Shown: one piece after another, positions 42,025-51,902 of the stretch | Position numbering within the stretch: position 1 is the stretch's first letter | How the letters are laid out: every line of letters starts with the position of its first letter | NCBI GenBank assembly: GCA_025359625.1 | Contig: JANYFT010000365.1 | Span: forward strand, 1-64,000 | Source: Ferruginibacter sp. | GTDB lineage: Bacteria; Bacteroidota; Bacteroidia; Chitinophagales; Chitinophagaceae | Length of the DNA stretch: 64,000 bases | Direction of reading: 5' to 3' | The notes under the pieces: model-generated | Told to the model about the DNA's origin: nothing | Databases searched by the model: none | What the model saw: only the letters and a program-made list of their open reading frames with translations | Program-made: the position numbers and the translations under genes

Positions 42025-42056
42025 AAGTAAAGCCCCAAAGATGGGACTTTACTTTT
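42025..42056. terminator. Bidirectional terminator between mutS and the S9 peptidase
   Basis: AAAGTAAAGccCC-aaaga-tGGGACTTTACTTTT forms a long stem (AAAGTAAAG with CTTTACTTT) with A and T tracts on both strands, between convergent stop codons. Confidence 0.85.
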
Positions 42057-42086
42057 CATTCGCTTTTTATCAATAAAACTCATTTA

Positions 42087-43994
42087 CTATTTTGCCTTCT
42101 TTAGATATTTATCTAAAAAAATTTCCATAGCACCATAAAAATCAAAACGGTTGTTTTGATTGTGAAAGCCATGGCCTTCATCACTCTTAACCATATATTC
42201 TACCTGTATGCCCCTAGCTTGCAAGGCTTTTACCATCTGGTCACTTTCATCTTTATTTACCCTGGGGTCGTTGGCACCCTGTGCTACAAACAGCGGTACT
42301 TTTATTTTATCGGCATGTAATACCGGAGAGGCTTCTGCCAGCAACACACTATCTTTTGCAGGATCTCCAACCATTTCATGAAACTGGTCAAGATAAGGTT
42401 TCCAATATGGAGGAATGGTGTTCATAAAAGTAAAGAGATTACTTACACCTACATAGTCAACCGCACAGGCATATAACTCAGGTGTAAAGGTAACACCTGC
42501 CAGTGTTGCATAGCCTCCATAGCTGCCCCCGTAAATGGCTACACGCTTTGGATCGGCAATACCATTTTTTATAAGATAGGCTACACCATCACTTATATCG
42601 TCCTGCATTTTTTTGCCCCATTCTTTAAACGAGGCTTGCCAAAACTTTTTTCCATAACCGGTGCTGCCGCGATAATTCATCTGCAATACGGCATAACCCC
42701 GGTTGGCTAAAAATTGTACTTCCGGATTGTAGCCCCATTCATCCCTTGCCCATGGCCCGCCATGCGGATTGATGACCAACGGCAGGTTTGTCGCAACTAC
42801 TCCATTTGGCAAGGTGAGGTAACCGTCAATAGGTAACCCATCCCTTGACATATAGGTAACAGGCTTCATAAAAGCCAGTTCTTTTTCATGGAGCCATGGA
42901 TAAGCGTCTGCTATTTTTGTGGTGGCCTTTGTGGCAAAATCATAAGTATAATAAACGCCGGGTAAGCGATCATTACCAGTCCATACAATGGCTTTTTTTC
43001 TTTCATCATCATAAGAAGTAAAATCTACACGATAGTTATTGAACCTTACTTTTAACCCGTCACTGATTGCTTTACGGCGGGCATCAAAATAATATTCTGC
43101 CGCTTTTTTACCCGTCCACGTTACCCGGATCAGTTTTTGTTCTTTCTTATCATAATCAATACCATCAAGATCATACTCCTTGTTAGCATACAGTTCCTTT
43201 TCTTCCTTTTTATTTACAGGATCGTATAAAACCAATGCCACTTTATCCCTGCCGATATTGCTTAAGGCATAGAAGTTTTTATTATTTGCATCAAAGGCCT
43301 GTGGACTAAACTGCTCTTTAAAATTGGTAGTTAATACTGTAGCAAAACTGTCTTTTTCAGCAGCACGGTATAAGTAAGTAATATTAACGCCATCTGTTTT
43401 AGTAGCCATTCTTATGGTGCCCTTATTATCAACATACCAGCTATCGTAATTATCTTTATTCTCATACACCAAAGTCAGTTCACCGGTTTCAATATTTATC
43501 AGGTAGGGATCAAAATATTCTTTGTTCCTTTTATTTAAATTGATCATTATTATTTTTTCTTTGCCGGCAATAAAATGAAGATCATCCAGCAAATCTGTGC
43601 GATAACCCGGAAAAGGTGTCAAAGCTTTTAAATTTCTGCCATCTGTTTGAACTGCAAAAAGTTGAAAATTTTCGTCGCCCCCTACATCCTGCAGATAGAG
43701 GATATGATCCCCCTTCCAGAAATAACTGCTGATGCTTCGCAGCGTATCATTGGTAACCCTGACTGCTTTTGATTCGCCCACCTTTTGCACAAAAATGTTG
43801 ATCTTTCCTTTATAGTCTGACCGGTATGAAAAATATTTACCATTGGGAGAAATACGAAAACCTGATTTTTCGGGGTTTTTAAAAAAAGATTTCATGTCTA
43901 TCAGCTTTGCAGGATTGGCTTTTGACTGCGGCCCCTGTGAAATGGCCTGCACAACTATAACTGAGGCAAGTGTGAACAAAAGTAATTTTTTCAT
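42087..43994 (-). CDS. S9-family (prolyl oligopeptidase) peptidase, secreted
   Basis: The peptidase has an N-terminal beta-propeller (residues about 30-390) with repeated segments such as GFRISPNGKYFSYRSDYKG, and a C-terminal alpha/beta hydrolase domain. The catalytic Ser lies in AIYGGSYGGYATLAGV, the Asp in FVAQGANDPRVNKDESD, and the His in SDEGHGFHNQNN. It has a signal peptide (MKKLLLFTLASVIVVQAISQ), so it acts outside the cytoplasm, probably on peptides after proline or acylated ends. I choose the ATG at 43994 because the track start at 44054 lies upstream of the predicted -7 element, and the 20 extra residues do not look like a signal peptide. Confidence 0.9.
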   Translation of the reverse strand: MKKLLLFTLASVIVVQAISQGPQSKANPAKLIDMKSFFKNPEKSGFRISPNGKYFSYRSDYKGKINIFVQKVGESKAVRVTNDTLRSISSYFWKGDHILYLQDVGGDENFQLFAVQTDGRNLKALTPFPGYRTDLLDDLHFIAGKEKIIMINLNKRNKEYFDPYLINIETGELTLVYENKDNYDSWYVDNKGTIRMATKTDGVNITYLYRAAEKDSFATVLTTNFKEQFSPQAFDANNKNFYALSNIGRDKVALVLYDPVNKKEEKELYANKEYDLDGIDYDKKEQKLIRVTWTGKKAAEYYFDARRKAISDGLKVRFNNYRVDFTSYDDERKKAIVWTGNDRLPGVYYTYDFATKATTKIADAYPWLHEKELAFMKPVTYMSRDGLPIDGYLTLPNGVVATNLPLVINPHGGPWARDEWGYNPEVQFLANRGYAVLQMNYRGSTGYGKKFWQASFKEWGKKMQDDISDGVAYLIKNGIADPKRVAIYGGSYGGYATLAGVTFTPELYACAVDYVGVSNLFTFMNTIPPYWKPYLDQFHEMVGDPAKDSVLLAEASPVLHADKIKVPLFVAQGANDPRVNKDESDQMVKALQARGIQVEYMVKSDEGHGFHNQNNRFDFYGAMEIFLDKYLKKAK

Positions 43995-44041
43995 CAGCGT
44001 TGTTTTGTTTGTTTTTGAAGGATGGTTTGGTAGGCCCGCTA

Positions 44042-44072
44042 CAAATATATACAAATTGGGTATGTGTTACAA
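44042..44072 (-). promoter_or_regulatory. Promoter of the S9 peptidase gene
   Basis: On the minus strand TTG (44070-44072) is followed after 20 nt by TATATTTG (44042-44049). The predicted transcription start falls inside the longer track ORF, supporting translation from 43994. Confidence 0.65.
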
Positions 44073-44219
44073 CCGCAGCGGCATGGGAATATTTTTCAAG
44101 ATAGCTCATATTGCCATTGATACACCAGGTGAATATTATTTTTAGAGAGACACCCTCAGTGAAAAAAGGTTTTTATCTGGCGATGTAACTGAATTGCAGC
44201 ACGGTGTTTTTTACATGAA

Positions 44220-44921
44220 CTATTCAACTGATTGATTGATCATCCTTGTATTTCGATACACGCTAATACCTCCCATAACAATTAGGTACTGGGCAACACA
44301 ATAAGTAAACATGATAAAAAAAACGGATTGTGAAAAAGAATGATAAAATTTGTTGATAGCCAGCAGGGTATCAGACAATACAAAACTTGTAGCACCTGCA
44401 ATAAATAGCAGGCCTGTTTTAAAATCTATTTTTTTAGATTGCCACAAAGCCATATTCATCATGGCGGCCAATACAATAGCATAAACGGTAACAGGAATTT
44501 TAAGATCACCCAATGATGGGTATAACTTGTACAATAAAATAAAAACATAAGCCACTACAGGCAACAATATTAGTAAATTCTGTTGCCGTATTTTTTTAGG
44601 TTGCGCCGAAAGCCTGCTAAAATAAAAGATGTAAAAGAGGTGGCCGCATAAAAAACTGGCCAACCCCAAAATAAAGAATACAGGGTAGCTATTTTCAAAC
44701 ATCAGCAATACATCGCCCAGCCAGCAAAACAATAAACCTGTTATTAACAACCGGCTGCTATTTGCTTTTGTGTGCAGTGTTTCATTTATAAACAAATATA
44801 TAAGGCAGGGTATCAGCAATGGCTTTATAGCATAATGCAAAGCTGCTATATTAAAAGTATTAGTTACAATATCTATGATGCAAAGTATCCAAAAAGTGGA
44901 GGTAATTATTTTACTTTTCAT
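44220..44921 (-). CDS. YhhN/TMEM86-family membrane protein (lysoplasmalogenase-like)
   Basis: The 233-residue protein has about eight hydrophobic segments and the YhhN signatures LITGLLFCWLGDVLLMFE, LGLASFLCGHLFYIFYF and LLFIAGATSFVLSDTLLAINKF, which hold the conserved Asp and His of the family. Vertebrate TMEM86B hydrolyses the vinyl-ether bond of lysoplasmalogens; the bacterial activity is less certain. It is monocistronic on the minus strand. Whether this bacterium makes plasmalogens cannot be judged from the window. Confidence 0.85.
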   Translation of the reverse strand: MKSKIITSTFWILCIIDIVTNTFNIAALHYAIKPLLIPCLIYLFINETLHTKANSSRLLITGLLFCWLGDVLLMFENSYPVFFILGLASFLCGHLFYIFYFSRLSAQPKKIRQQNLLILLPVVAYVFILLYKLYPSLGDLKIPVTVYAIVLAAMMNMALWQSKKIDFKTGLLFIAGATSFVLSDTLLAINKFYHSFSQSVFFIMFTYCVAQYLIVMGGISVYRNTRMINQSVE

Positions 44922-45272
44922 ACCTACAAGATAGAAAGAAAAAAACTTGTAAAAAGTATTTTCATAGCTTTCTGATGCAAAACAAACCGTTCAATAATAA
45001 TTTCTGCAATAGTTTGCCTATCGTACATCTGAACTTCACCGGCATCATTATTTTTCAATCTCTATAAAAAAATATTACAAAAACAGGCAAGTTTTTTATT
45101 TCTGTATTTTTCACAAATAATTATCCATCAAATAGGGAATTTAAAAGGGAACTTTTGTATTTTCCATATTCTATTACTTTATCTTACAAAAAGACTCCTT
45201 TTAAAAATTGCTTTAATGAGGAGCGGCCCTATAGCTTTTTAAAGCATCCTTTATTTACCTTTGACGCATTAT
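44922..45272. other. Divergent intergenic region
   Basis: About 350 AT-rich nucleotides. Apart from the TACCTTTG element at 45256-45263 before the surface-protein gene, I see no coding frame, hairpin with T-run or RNA gene. Confidence 0.5.
45256..45263 (+). promoter_or_regulatory. -7 element of the gliding-domain surface protein gene
   Basis: TACCTTTG matches TAnnTTTG and ends 9 nt before the ATG at 45273, so the mRNA leader would be only a few bases long. No TTTG at the usual -33 distance is evident. Confidence 0.5.
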
Positions 45273-47276
45273 ATGATTAAATGTAGGCTAGTTATTATTT
45301 TATGTATTTGTTTATTTGCAGTAAATGGATATGCTCAAACCTGCAATGGTTTGGGGCAAAATCCCGGTACGGCATTTCCAGTTTGTGGCACGTCTAGTTT
45401 TATACAGGGTTCAGTGCCCATTTGTGGAGGCAGGGCTGTTCCAGGGCCCTGTGGCAGCACCTTGTTAACAGATATAAATCCCTACTGGTACAAGTTTACT
45501 TGCTTTACATCAGGCACGCTGGCATTTGTTATATCGCCCAATATAGCAAGTGATGATTATGACTGGCAACTGTTTGATGTTACCAACAAAAACCCGGGGA
45601 ATGTGTACACGGATGCTTCTATGTTTGTAGCCTGCAACTGGAGTGGTGACCCTGGCAATACAGGTGCTAATAACATGGGTACATCTTTGCAAAGATGTGA
45701 CGGACCAGGTGTACCGGTATTTAGTACTATGCCCACACTTGTTGCCGGACATCAATATATTTTATTGGTTAGCCATTTTTCAGGAGATTCTCAAAGTGGT
45801 TACAGATTAGTATTCGTAGGTGGAACGGCTAATATAACAGACCCTGTAAAACCTCATCTGCTGGCTGCAAGGGCCGCCTGCGACGGCACTACAATTTCTG
45901 TTAAGCTTAATAAAAATATGAAGTGCAGCAGTGTGAATGCAGATGGCAGCGATTTTATTGTTACACCAGCCATTGCACCCATCATAGGTGCCATTGGAGT
46001 TGGTTGCACCAGCAGTTTCGATATGGATTCTGTTGTAATTACGCTTGGTAGTGCGCTGCCACCCGGCAAATACAAGATTACCGTAAAACCGAATGATAAT
46101 CTTTTAGATAACTGTAATAATTTTATCCCTTCGGAAGATACTTTGGACGTTACTGTTTATCCGTTAATACCCACTCCAATGGGAAGCCTTAATCAATTTG
46201 GCTGTGCACCAGATGTTTTACAATTGCTTTTCAGAGATCCTATCCGTTGTAGTTCTATTGCGGCAGACGGAAGTGATTTTATTGTAACAGGTAGTGCTGC
46301 TGTAACAGTTGCAGGCGCTGCAGGAATTTGCAATGCAGATGGGCTTACAACTATTATCCAGGTAAAATTGGCAGCGCCCATTCAACAGGCTGGTACTTTT
46401 AAAATTCAATTGGTAACAGGTTTGGATGGTAATACGATTATTAACGAATGCGGGGTAGAAACCGCCACAGGTGGTAGTGTAAATTTTAATACAAAAGATA
46501 CCGTGTCCGCAGTATTTGCATCCTCCATTCAATATGGATGTGCTGCAGACGTTATTGAATATACTCATGATGGTAATAATGGAGTAAATACCTGGCTATG
46601 GAATTTTGATAATACTGTTATGAGTACAGCAAAAGATACCACGATTAATTATACTTTATTTGGACCAAAACAAGCCACGCTCATTGTAAGCAATGGCACT
46701 TGCAGGGATACCGCCACTGCTACCATTTTTTTAGACAATGCCATAAAAGCATTGTTTGAATCAACAGAAAATGTTTGTCCTGGCGACCCTGCAACATTTA
46801 TTGATAAGAGCACCGGCAGCCTCAATAATTCCTGGGCATGGACCTTTAATAACGGTAACGTAAGTACGCTACAGGCCCCGCCAAAACAATTTTACCCATC
46901 TTCCAATATTATTCATACTGTGCAGGTTCAGTTAATTGTTACAAATAGTATTGGCTGCTCAGATACCGCCACCAAAAGTATTACGGTAGTTGGCAACTGT
47001 TTTATTGCTATCCCCAAAGGGTTTTCGCCAAACGGGGATGGATTAAATGACTACCTGTACCCTACCAATGCCTATAAAGCAAAAGATCTGTTATTCAGGG
47101 TATATAACCGGGTGGGCCAGCAACTTTTTGAAACCCGTGACTGGACAAATAAATGGGATGGCACTTATAAAGGAAGTCCTCAGGATCCCGGCACTTATGT
47201 ATGGGTTTTGAATTATACCAATGTAGATACGGGTAAAAGGTTTGAATTAAAAGGCACAACGGTACTGATAAGGTAG
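45273..47276 (+). CDS. Secreted surface protein with PKD domains and gliding motility-associated C-terminal domain (T9SS substrate)
   Basis: The 667-residue protein starts with the signal peptide MIKCRLVIILCICLFAVNGYAQ. An N-terminal domain with LTDINPYWYKFTCFTSGTLAF follows, then two repeats with CSSVNADGSDFIVTPA and CSSIAADGSDFIVTGSA (Ig-like adhesion modules), and two PKD-like domains ending YTLFGPKQATLIVSNGTC and VQLIVTNSIGCSDTATK. The last about 85 residues, IPKGFSPNGDGLNDYLYP to GTTVLIR, are the gliding motility-associated C-terminal domain that directs export through the type IX system. I use the ATG at 45273; the track TTG lies within the -7 element. The function is likely adhesion or motility. 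Confidence 0.88.
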   Translation: MIKCRLVIILCICLFAVNGYAQTCNGLGQNPGTAFPVCGTSSFIQGSVPICGGRAVPGPCGSTLLTDINPYWYKFTCFTSGTLAFVISPNIASDDYDWQLFDVTNKNPGNVYTDASMFVACNWSGDPGNTGANNMGTSLQRCDGPGVPVFSTMPTLVAGHQYILLVSHFSGDSQSGYRLVFVGGTANITDPVKPHLLAARAACDGTTISVKLNKNMKCSSVNADGSDFIVTPAIAPIIGAIGVGCTSSFDMDSVVITLGSALPPGKYKITVKPNDNLLDNCNNFIPSEDTLDVTVYPLIPTPMGSLNQFGCAPDVLQLLFRDPIRCSSIAADGSDFIVTGSAAVTVAGAAGICNADGLTTIIQVKLAAPIQQAGTFKIQLVTGLDGNTIINECGVETATGGSVNFNTKDTVSAVFASSIQYGCAADVIEYTHDGNNGVNTWLWNFDNTVMSTAKDTTINYTLFGPKQATLIVSNGTCRDTATATIFLDNAIKALFESTENVCPGDPATFIDKSTGSLNNSWAWTFNNGNVSTLQAPPKQFYPSSNIIHTVQVQLIVTNSIGCSDTATKSITVVGNCFIAIPKGFSPNGDGLNDYLYPTNAYKAKDLLFRVYNRVGQQLFETRDWTNKWDGTYKGSPQDPGTYVWVLNYTNVDTGKRFELKGTTVLIR

Positions 47277-47334
47277 CAATAACTTCATTAAATTTTCCCG
47301 TTACAACTAATCAGATGGTTAACTGGGGGCATAG

Positions 47335-47378
47335 GCATATTAATATGCGACATTGGCACCGGGCAGCACTGGTGCCGG
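47335..47378. repeat. Two adjacent palindromes after the gliding-domain gene
   Basis: GCATATTAATATGC (47335-47348) is a perfect 14-bp palindrome, and GGCACC-N10-GGTGCC follows at about 47355-47376. Neither has a T-run. They lie between convergent genes and could form RNA hairpins or be protein-binding sites. Confidence 0.45.
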
Positions 47379-47438
47379 TTACCACACAGGATAACTATGT
47401 TTCACTGAGATAGCAAATAGAATAAGCAAACCATATTT

Positions 47439-48365
47439 TCAGTATAAACCGGTAGCTACTCCAGTTTTGTTTCGCCAAAAATATGACTTCATTTTTTGCC
47501 CAAAATCCTGCATTTTCCTATTGGGTAAAAACAATCCGTAAGTCAAAACAAAAATAACTTCAAAACCGTATATCATTAAGAAAATATAGATGCAAACATG
47601 AAAAAGTATGCCTGCTACCAGTAAGGGTTTACGCATTTTTTTTATCCAAATCAGTAGGGGGAAAAGCAATTCAAAAAGCAGGGTACCGTAATTGCTTGCA
47701 TAATCTAACCACCGCTGCTGAACAATGTATTTATTAAAAGGTGTGCCAATATATCTTTCCATTGACAAAGCATAATAAGTAGCCTCCCCATGCCACCAAA
47801 CCGGTTCCATTATTTTTGCTAATCCCGATGAAAAATAAGCAATGCAAAGCTGTAACATAATGGAAAGTGCAGCGAGGTTACTTAAAAGGTTTTGAAATTT
47901 TCTTTTATCATTATCCCTGTTTTTTTGTTTACACAAAACAAAATACTGGTACGAATTGGCAAAAATAAGATAGAACAATATCAGCTTTGCCAGTGCATCC
48001 CCCCCATTAACAAACGACGAATTCATTTTTTGCAAAGCACACTGCAGGGCAAAAAGTAATAATGCAGTAAACCATCTGCCGGTGCCAGCCATGTTCAAAA
48101 AAATTACCGCAATATATGTTGCCATAAACCACAGATAATAATTCTTTACCAGCAAAAAGCCTCCTGTAGGTAAACGGTTAATGAAATTATTTTTTGATAC
48201 CACAAAACCTGAATGCCCATATAACAAATCCATGCTGCCCCAGTTGATACAGACCTCTTTTAATAACCAGCAACTGATGGCTACCCTTAAAAAAGCCAGG
48301 TAAAAACATTTATAGTTTTCCAGTTGCAGCCGATGCCAGTAATATTTTATTTGCTGTTGTATCAT
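47439..48365 (-). CDS. HTTM-domain membrane protein
   Basis: The 308-residue protein has about eight hydrophobic segments and the layout of the HTTM (horizontally transferred transmembrane) family. It contains AFLRVAISCWLLKEVCINWGSMDLLYG near the start, FVNGGDALAKLILFYLIFANSYQYF in the centre, and WWHGEATYYALSMERYIGTPF later. The family includes vitamin K-dependent gamma-carboxylase-like domains, but this protein lacks the soluble carboxylase part. Its start overlaps the stop of the upstream gene by 4 nt, so the two are translationally coupled. The function is unknown. Confidence 0.8.
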   Translation of the reverse strand: MIQQQIKYYWHRLQLENYKCFYLAFLRVAISCWLLKEVCINWGSMDLLYGHSGFVVSKNNFINRLPTGGFLLVKNYYLWFMATYIAVIFLNMAGTGRWFTALLLFALQCALQKMNSSFVNGGDALAKLILFYLIFANSYQYFVLCKQKNRDNDKRKFQNLLSNLAALSIMLQLCIAYFSSGLAKIMEPVWWHGEATYYALSMERYIGTPFNKYIVQQRWLDYASNYGTLLFELLFPLLIWIKKMRKPLLVAGILFHVCIYIFLMIYGFEVIFVLTYGLFLPNRKMQDFGQKMKSYFWRNKTGVATGLY

Positions 48366-49015
48366 TGACCAAAAGGCTTAAAGGGAGTTTCAAAAACAAG
48401 GGTTTCTTTTGACAATAAATTTGTATTGGACATTTGGTTAAAAGGGCGGGTTTTTTTTTCTGTAATTACAATTTTTAGTTCTTTATCAGTTGTATCAATC
48501 TGCCTTTGCTTTAAAACTATGATAGCATAATTTTTTAAAGTTGACAGGTAAGCATTATAATTTTTGTTGTATGTAAAAGCTGCTATTGCATTGGATATAT
48601 ACAAAGAATCTTTTGTTTCCGAAAGGCCTTCTGCCGGCTTCTTTTTATTTGACCAAATGGTAAGCTTAACATTTAGTACGTTATTATTTACAAGATGGTC
48701 AATAATATTTTCTCTTTGGTTAAATGGGGCATTATGTTGTTTTTGCAGCGAAATATTTTCCAGCACTTCTATTGTATCTGTCTTATCCGGCCTGGTGATA
48801 TCCCTTACAATAAAATATAACCTGTCATTAAAAGTGCTGGGGGGTGTAAATAATCTCCAGGTAGTACCAAAAATATTTCTAAACCGTGGGGCCCTGCTTA
48901 TTATAATTTTTTTTGCATGATTTGAAGGCATCGCCAAAATAAAAATACCTGCCCAATACAAAAAAAAAGTGCCAATGCACAGGTAAGATAATATTCTGTA
49001 GAAAGGATTTTTCAT
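48362..49015 (-). CDS. HTTM partner protein, DUF5819-like, single-pass membrane
   Basis: The 217-residue protein has one membrane segment near the N-terminus (ILSYLCIGTFFLYWAGIFILAMP), after which the rest is likely extracytoplasmic. The segment RNIFGTTWRLFTPPSTFNDRLYFIVRD resembles the start of DUF5819-type proteins, which are often encoded beside HTTM genes. It is followed directly, with a 4-nt overlap, by the HTTM gene. No catalytic motif is visible. The pair probably acts as a two-component membrane complex; the role is unknown. Confidence 0.6.
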   Translation of the reverse strand: MKNPFYRILSYLCIGTFFLYWAGIFILAMPSNHAKKIIISRAPRFRNIFGTTWRLFTPPSTFNDRLYFIVRDITRPDKTDTIEVLENISLQKQHNAPFNQRENIIDHLVNNNVLNVKLTIWSNKKKPAEGLSETKDSLYISNAIAAFTYNKNYNAYLSTLKNYAIIVLKQRQIDTTDKELKIVITEKKTRPFNQMSNTNLLSKETLVFETPFKPFGQ

Positions 49016-49104
49016 GTGTAATGATCAATAAAAATATTTCACTTAAAAAAAGATTTAGTAAATAATAAACATTACACTCCAATCAAATACATTGTCGAAA
49101 AAAA

Positions 49105-50232
49105 TCAAACCATTTCCAGCAGCAGTGCAACTACTGTATCTACTTCGGCACTGGTATTGTGTTTACAAAAACTAAATCGAACTGTTACCTGATTAGGATT
49201 ATTATTTACAGCCCTTATTACATGGCTTCCCTGGTCGGCGCCGCTGGTGCAGGCGCTGCCCCCGCTGGCGCAAATATTATGTATGTCCATATTAAAAAGC
49301 AACATCTCCGACTTCTCGGTTTTAGGAAAACTTACACTCAGTAAAGTGTATAAACTTTTACCAAATACGTCGCCGTTAAACCCTACACCCGAAATATACT
49401 TTTTCAGTTCATCATACATATACTTTTTAATTCCGCTAATATAGGCACTGTCTTCCACATGAGCTGCTGTGGCCAATTCCAGCGCTTTGGCGAAACCTAC
49501 AATTCCATATAAGTTTTCTGTGCCGGCACGCATGTTACGCTCCTGACCGCCGCCGTGTACAAATGGTTTTATGCGTACATTTTCATTGATATATAAAATG
49601 CCTGCACCCTTGGGTCCATGAAATTTATGAGCAGAGCCGGTAATAAAATGCACGGGTGTATTTCTAAGATCAAAAGGGAAATGGCCTACTGTTTGCACGG
49701 TATCACAGTGAAAAACAGCGTTGTAAATCTTGCATAAATTTCCAACAGCAACTATGTCCACAATATTGCCAATCTCGTTGTTGGCATGTAATAAGGTAAC
49801 CAGTGTTTTTTCTTCGGCAGATGCCAGTAATTTCTCCAGGTTTTCAAGGTCGATATGACCGTTGTGTAATAGTTTTACATAGCTCACTTTCGCTGCATCA
49901 ATACTATGTAAATAGTTCACGGTATGCAATGTTGCATGGTGTTCAATAGCCGAAGTAATGATATGTTTGCAACCAAGGTCTTTTACGGATGCAGTGATGG
50001 CAGTATTGCTGCTTTCTGTGCCACCGCTTGTAAAAAATATTTCTGCCGGATGTGCATTTAAAATTTTAGCCACCGTTTTTCTTGCTTGCTCAATAGCCAT
50101 TTTTGTTTCACGGCCGTAAGAATAAATAGACGATGGATTACCAAATTTTTCAGTAAGATAAGGCATCATGGCTTCCAGTATTAATGGGTCCAGTGATGTA
50201 GTTGCTGCGTTATCAAAATAAATTCTTTTCAT
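49105..50232 (-). CDS. Cysteine desulfurase (NifS/IscS family)
   Basis: The 375-residue PLP enzyme releases sulfur from cysteine for Fe-S clusters and thio-cofactors. It has IYFDNAATTSLDP at the N-terminus, SAIEHHATLHTV, the PLP-lysine motif ITGSAHKFHGPKGAGILY, RAGTENLYGIVGFAKAL, and the catalytic Cys loop ASGGSACTSGAD, which is of the short group I type. I use the ATG at 50232 (MKRIYFDN) because the track start adds 21 residues absent from the family. It lies downstream of glmM with an interval of about 145 nt and has no isc neighbours, so IscS or NifS function is not decided. Confidence 0.9.
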   Translation of the reverse strand: MKRIYFDNAATTSLDPLILEAMMPYLTEKFGNPSSIYSYGRETKMAIEQARKTVAKILNAHPAEIFFTSGGTESSNTAITASVKDLGCKHIITSAIEHHATLHTVNYLHSIDAAKVSYVKLLHNGHIDLENLEKLLASAEEKTLVTLLHANNEIGNIVDIVAVGNLCKIYNAVFHCDTVQTVGHFPFDLRNTPVHFITGSAHKFHGPKGAGILYINENVRIKPFVHGGGQERNMRAGTENLYGIVGFAKALELATAAHVEDSAYISGIKKYMYDELKKYISGVGFNGDVFGKSLYTLLSVSFPKTEKSEMLLFNMDIHNICASGGSACTSGADQGSHVIRAVNNNPNQVTVRFSFCKHNTSAEVDTVVALLLEMV

Positions 50233-50376
50233 ATCCAATAGCTCCAAACTACCAGGCAGTTTGGATAGGGTATTTTTATTTAAAGTTATTTTCAATGTTG
50301 ACTAGTAACCGGAATAATTTATTCCTACACAACTTCTTTTAAAAAGAGACCTGGTGCAATATCAGTTGAAGAACAT

Positions 50377-51756
50377 TTATATCACTTCGTGAATATCCTT
50401 CATTAATCTTTTAGCAATATTATCTGCAGTTGTTTCAAAATTGCTTTCTGCATAAATTCGGATAATGGGTTCAGTATTACTGGTGCGGAGGTGTACCCAA
50501 TCATTATCAAATTCTATCTTCAAACCATCTTCTGCATTGATGGGATGATTTTTATATTTATCCTGTATCTTTTTAAAAACAGATTGTACATTGACGCCCT
50601 TTTCCAAAGTAATTTTATTTTTGCTGATGAAATACCCGGGGTATGTACTGCGTAACTGTTTTACACTTTTTTTACTATTTGCCAGGTGCGTTAAAAAAAG
50701 TGCAATGCCAATTAAAGCATCCCTGCCATAATGCAGATCGGGTACAATAATTCCGCCATTACCTTCGCCACCGATCACTGCATTTACTGCTTTCATTTTA
50801 TTAACCACATTTACTTCTCCTACCGCACTGGGAAAGTATTCTCCGCCATGTTTAACCGTCACATCTTTCAGTGCTTTTGTAGAAGACATATTAGAGACCG
50901 TGTTGCCTTTCTTTCTGCTTAACACATAATCAGCTACCGCGACCAAAGTATATTCTTCGCCAAACATGCTGCCATCTTCACAAACAAAACATAACCGGTC
51001 CACATCCGGATCAACGGCTATGCCAAGACTGGCATTTTGCTTAACCACTTCATTGCTTAGTTCGCTAAGATGTTCGGGTAAGGGTTCGGGGTTATGGGCA
51101 AACTTTCCATTTACTTCTCCATTCAATACAATAATATCCTTAACACCCAATGCTTTTAATAAGGCAGGTACTGCAATGGCGCCCGTGCTGTTTACAGCAT
51201 CCAGTACTATTTTAAATTTCGCTTTTTTAATGGCAGCAACATCTACCAACTCATAATTGATAACCGCATCAATATGTTTTTGTAAACTCAATTCATCAAT
51301 GGTGGTATGGCCCAATTTATCTACGGGTACAAAATTAAAATCTTCTGCGGCAGCAATTTTCAATACTTCCATTCCTTCTGCGGCATTAATAAATTCGCCT
51401 TTGCTATTCAATAGTTTTAATGCATTCCATTCTTTTGGATTATGGCTTGCAGTTAGTACGATACCACCGGCTGCATTTTCAAAAACCACGGCCATTTCTA
51501 CGGTAGGTGTTGTACTGTAATCCAAATCTACCACATCAAAACCCAGTGCATTCAATGTACTGATCACCAGGCTTTTTACCATTGCACCACTTATTCTTCC
51601 GTCCCTGCCCAGCACAATCTTTCTATTGGCGCCTTCTCTCATCAGCAGGGTGCCATAGGCTGCAGTAAATTTTACCACATCCAATGGTGTAAGGTTATCA
51701 TTTGTTTTGCCCCCAATTGTACCCCTGATGCCTGATATGCTTTTTATTAATGCCAT
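50377..51756 (-). CDS. glmM: Phosphoglucosamine mutase / phosphohexomutase
   Basis: The roughly 459-residue alpha-D-phosphohexomutase has the catalytic serine loop GGIVLTASHNPKEWNALKLL, the metal-binding loop GIAVDPDVDRLCFV, the sugar-specificity loop GGEGNGGIIVPDLHYGRDA and the phosphate-binding LRTSNTEPIIRIYAE. The EGNG motif and overall order suit phosphoglucosamine mutase, which makes glucosamine-1-phosphate for UDP-GlcNAc, but phosphomannomutase cannot be excluded. I use the ATG at 51756 (MALIKSISGIRGTIGG) instead of 51765. It is upstream of the cysteine desulfurase gene on the same strand. Confidence 0.88.
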   Translation of the reverse strand: MALIKSISGIRGTIGGKTNDNLTPLDVVKFTAAYGTLLMREGANRKIVLGRDGRISGAMVKSLVISTLNALGFDVVDLDYSTTPTVEMAVVFENAAGGIVLTASHNPKEWNALKLLNSKGEFINAAEGMEVLKIAAAEDFNFVPVDKLGHTTIDELSLQKHIDAVINYELVDVAAIKKAKFKIVLDAVNSTGAIAVPALLKALGVKDIIVLNGEVNGKFAHNPEPLPEHLSELSNEVVKQNASLGIAVDPDVDRLCFVCEDGSMFGEEYTLVAVADYVLSRKKGNTVSNMSSTKALKDVTVKHGGEYFPSAVGEVNVVNKMKAVNAVIGGEGNGGIIVPDLHYGRDALIGIALFLTHLANSKKSVKQLRSTYPGYFISKNKITLEKGVNVQSVFKKIQDKYKNHPINAEDGLKIEFDNDWVHLRTSNTEPIIRIYAESNFETTADNIAKRLMKDIHEVI

Positions 51757-51902
51757 GGTCTGCAAAAAATTAGGTGAGGGGCAAAGATAAACAACCCTGC
51801 TTAAATGACCAGCATAGAAGTAGATTGGTATATTAATTCACGAAAACGTTTGCAAATGAAAAGAAATGGCTGTAGAGATTTAAAAGTGTAGCCTGAAAAT
51901 AT

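Noticed and set aside
45261-45272. Upstream TTG start for the gliding-domain gene
   Set aside because: The TTG is part of the TACCTTTG -7 element; ATG 45273 starts a clean signal peptide.
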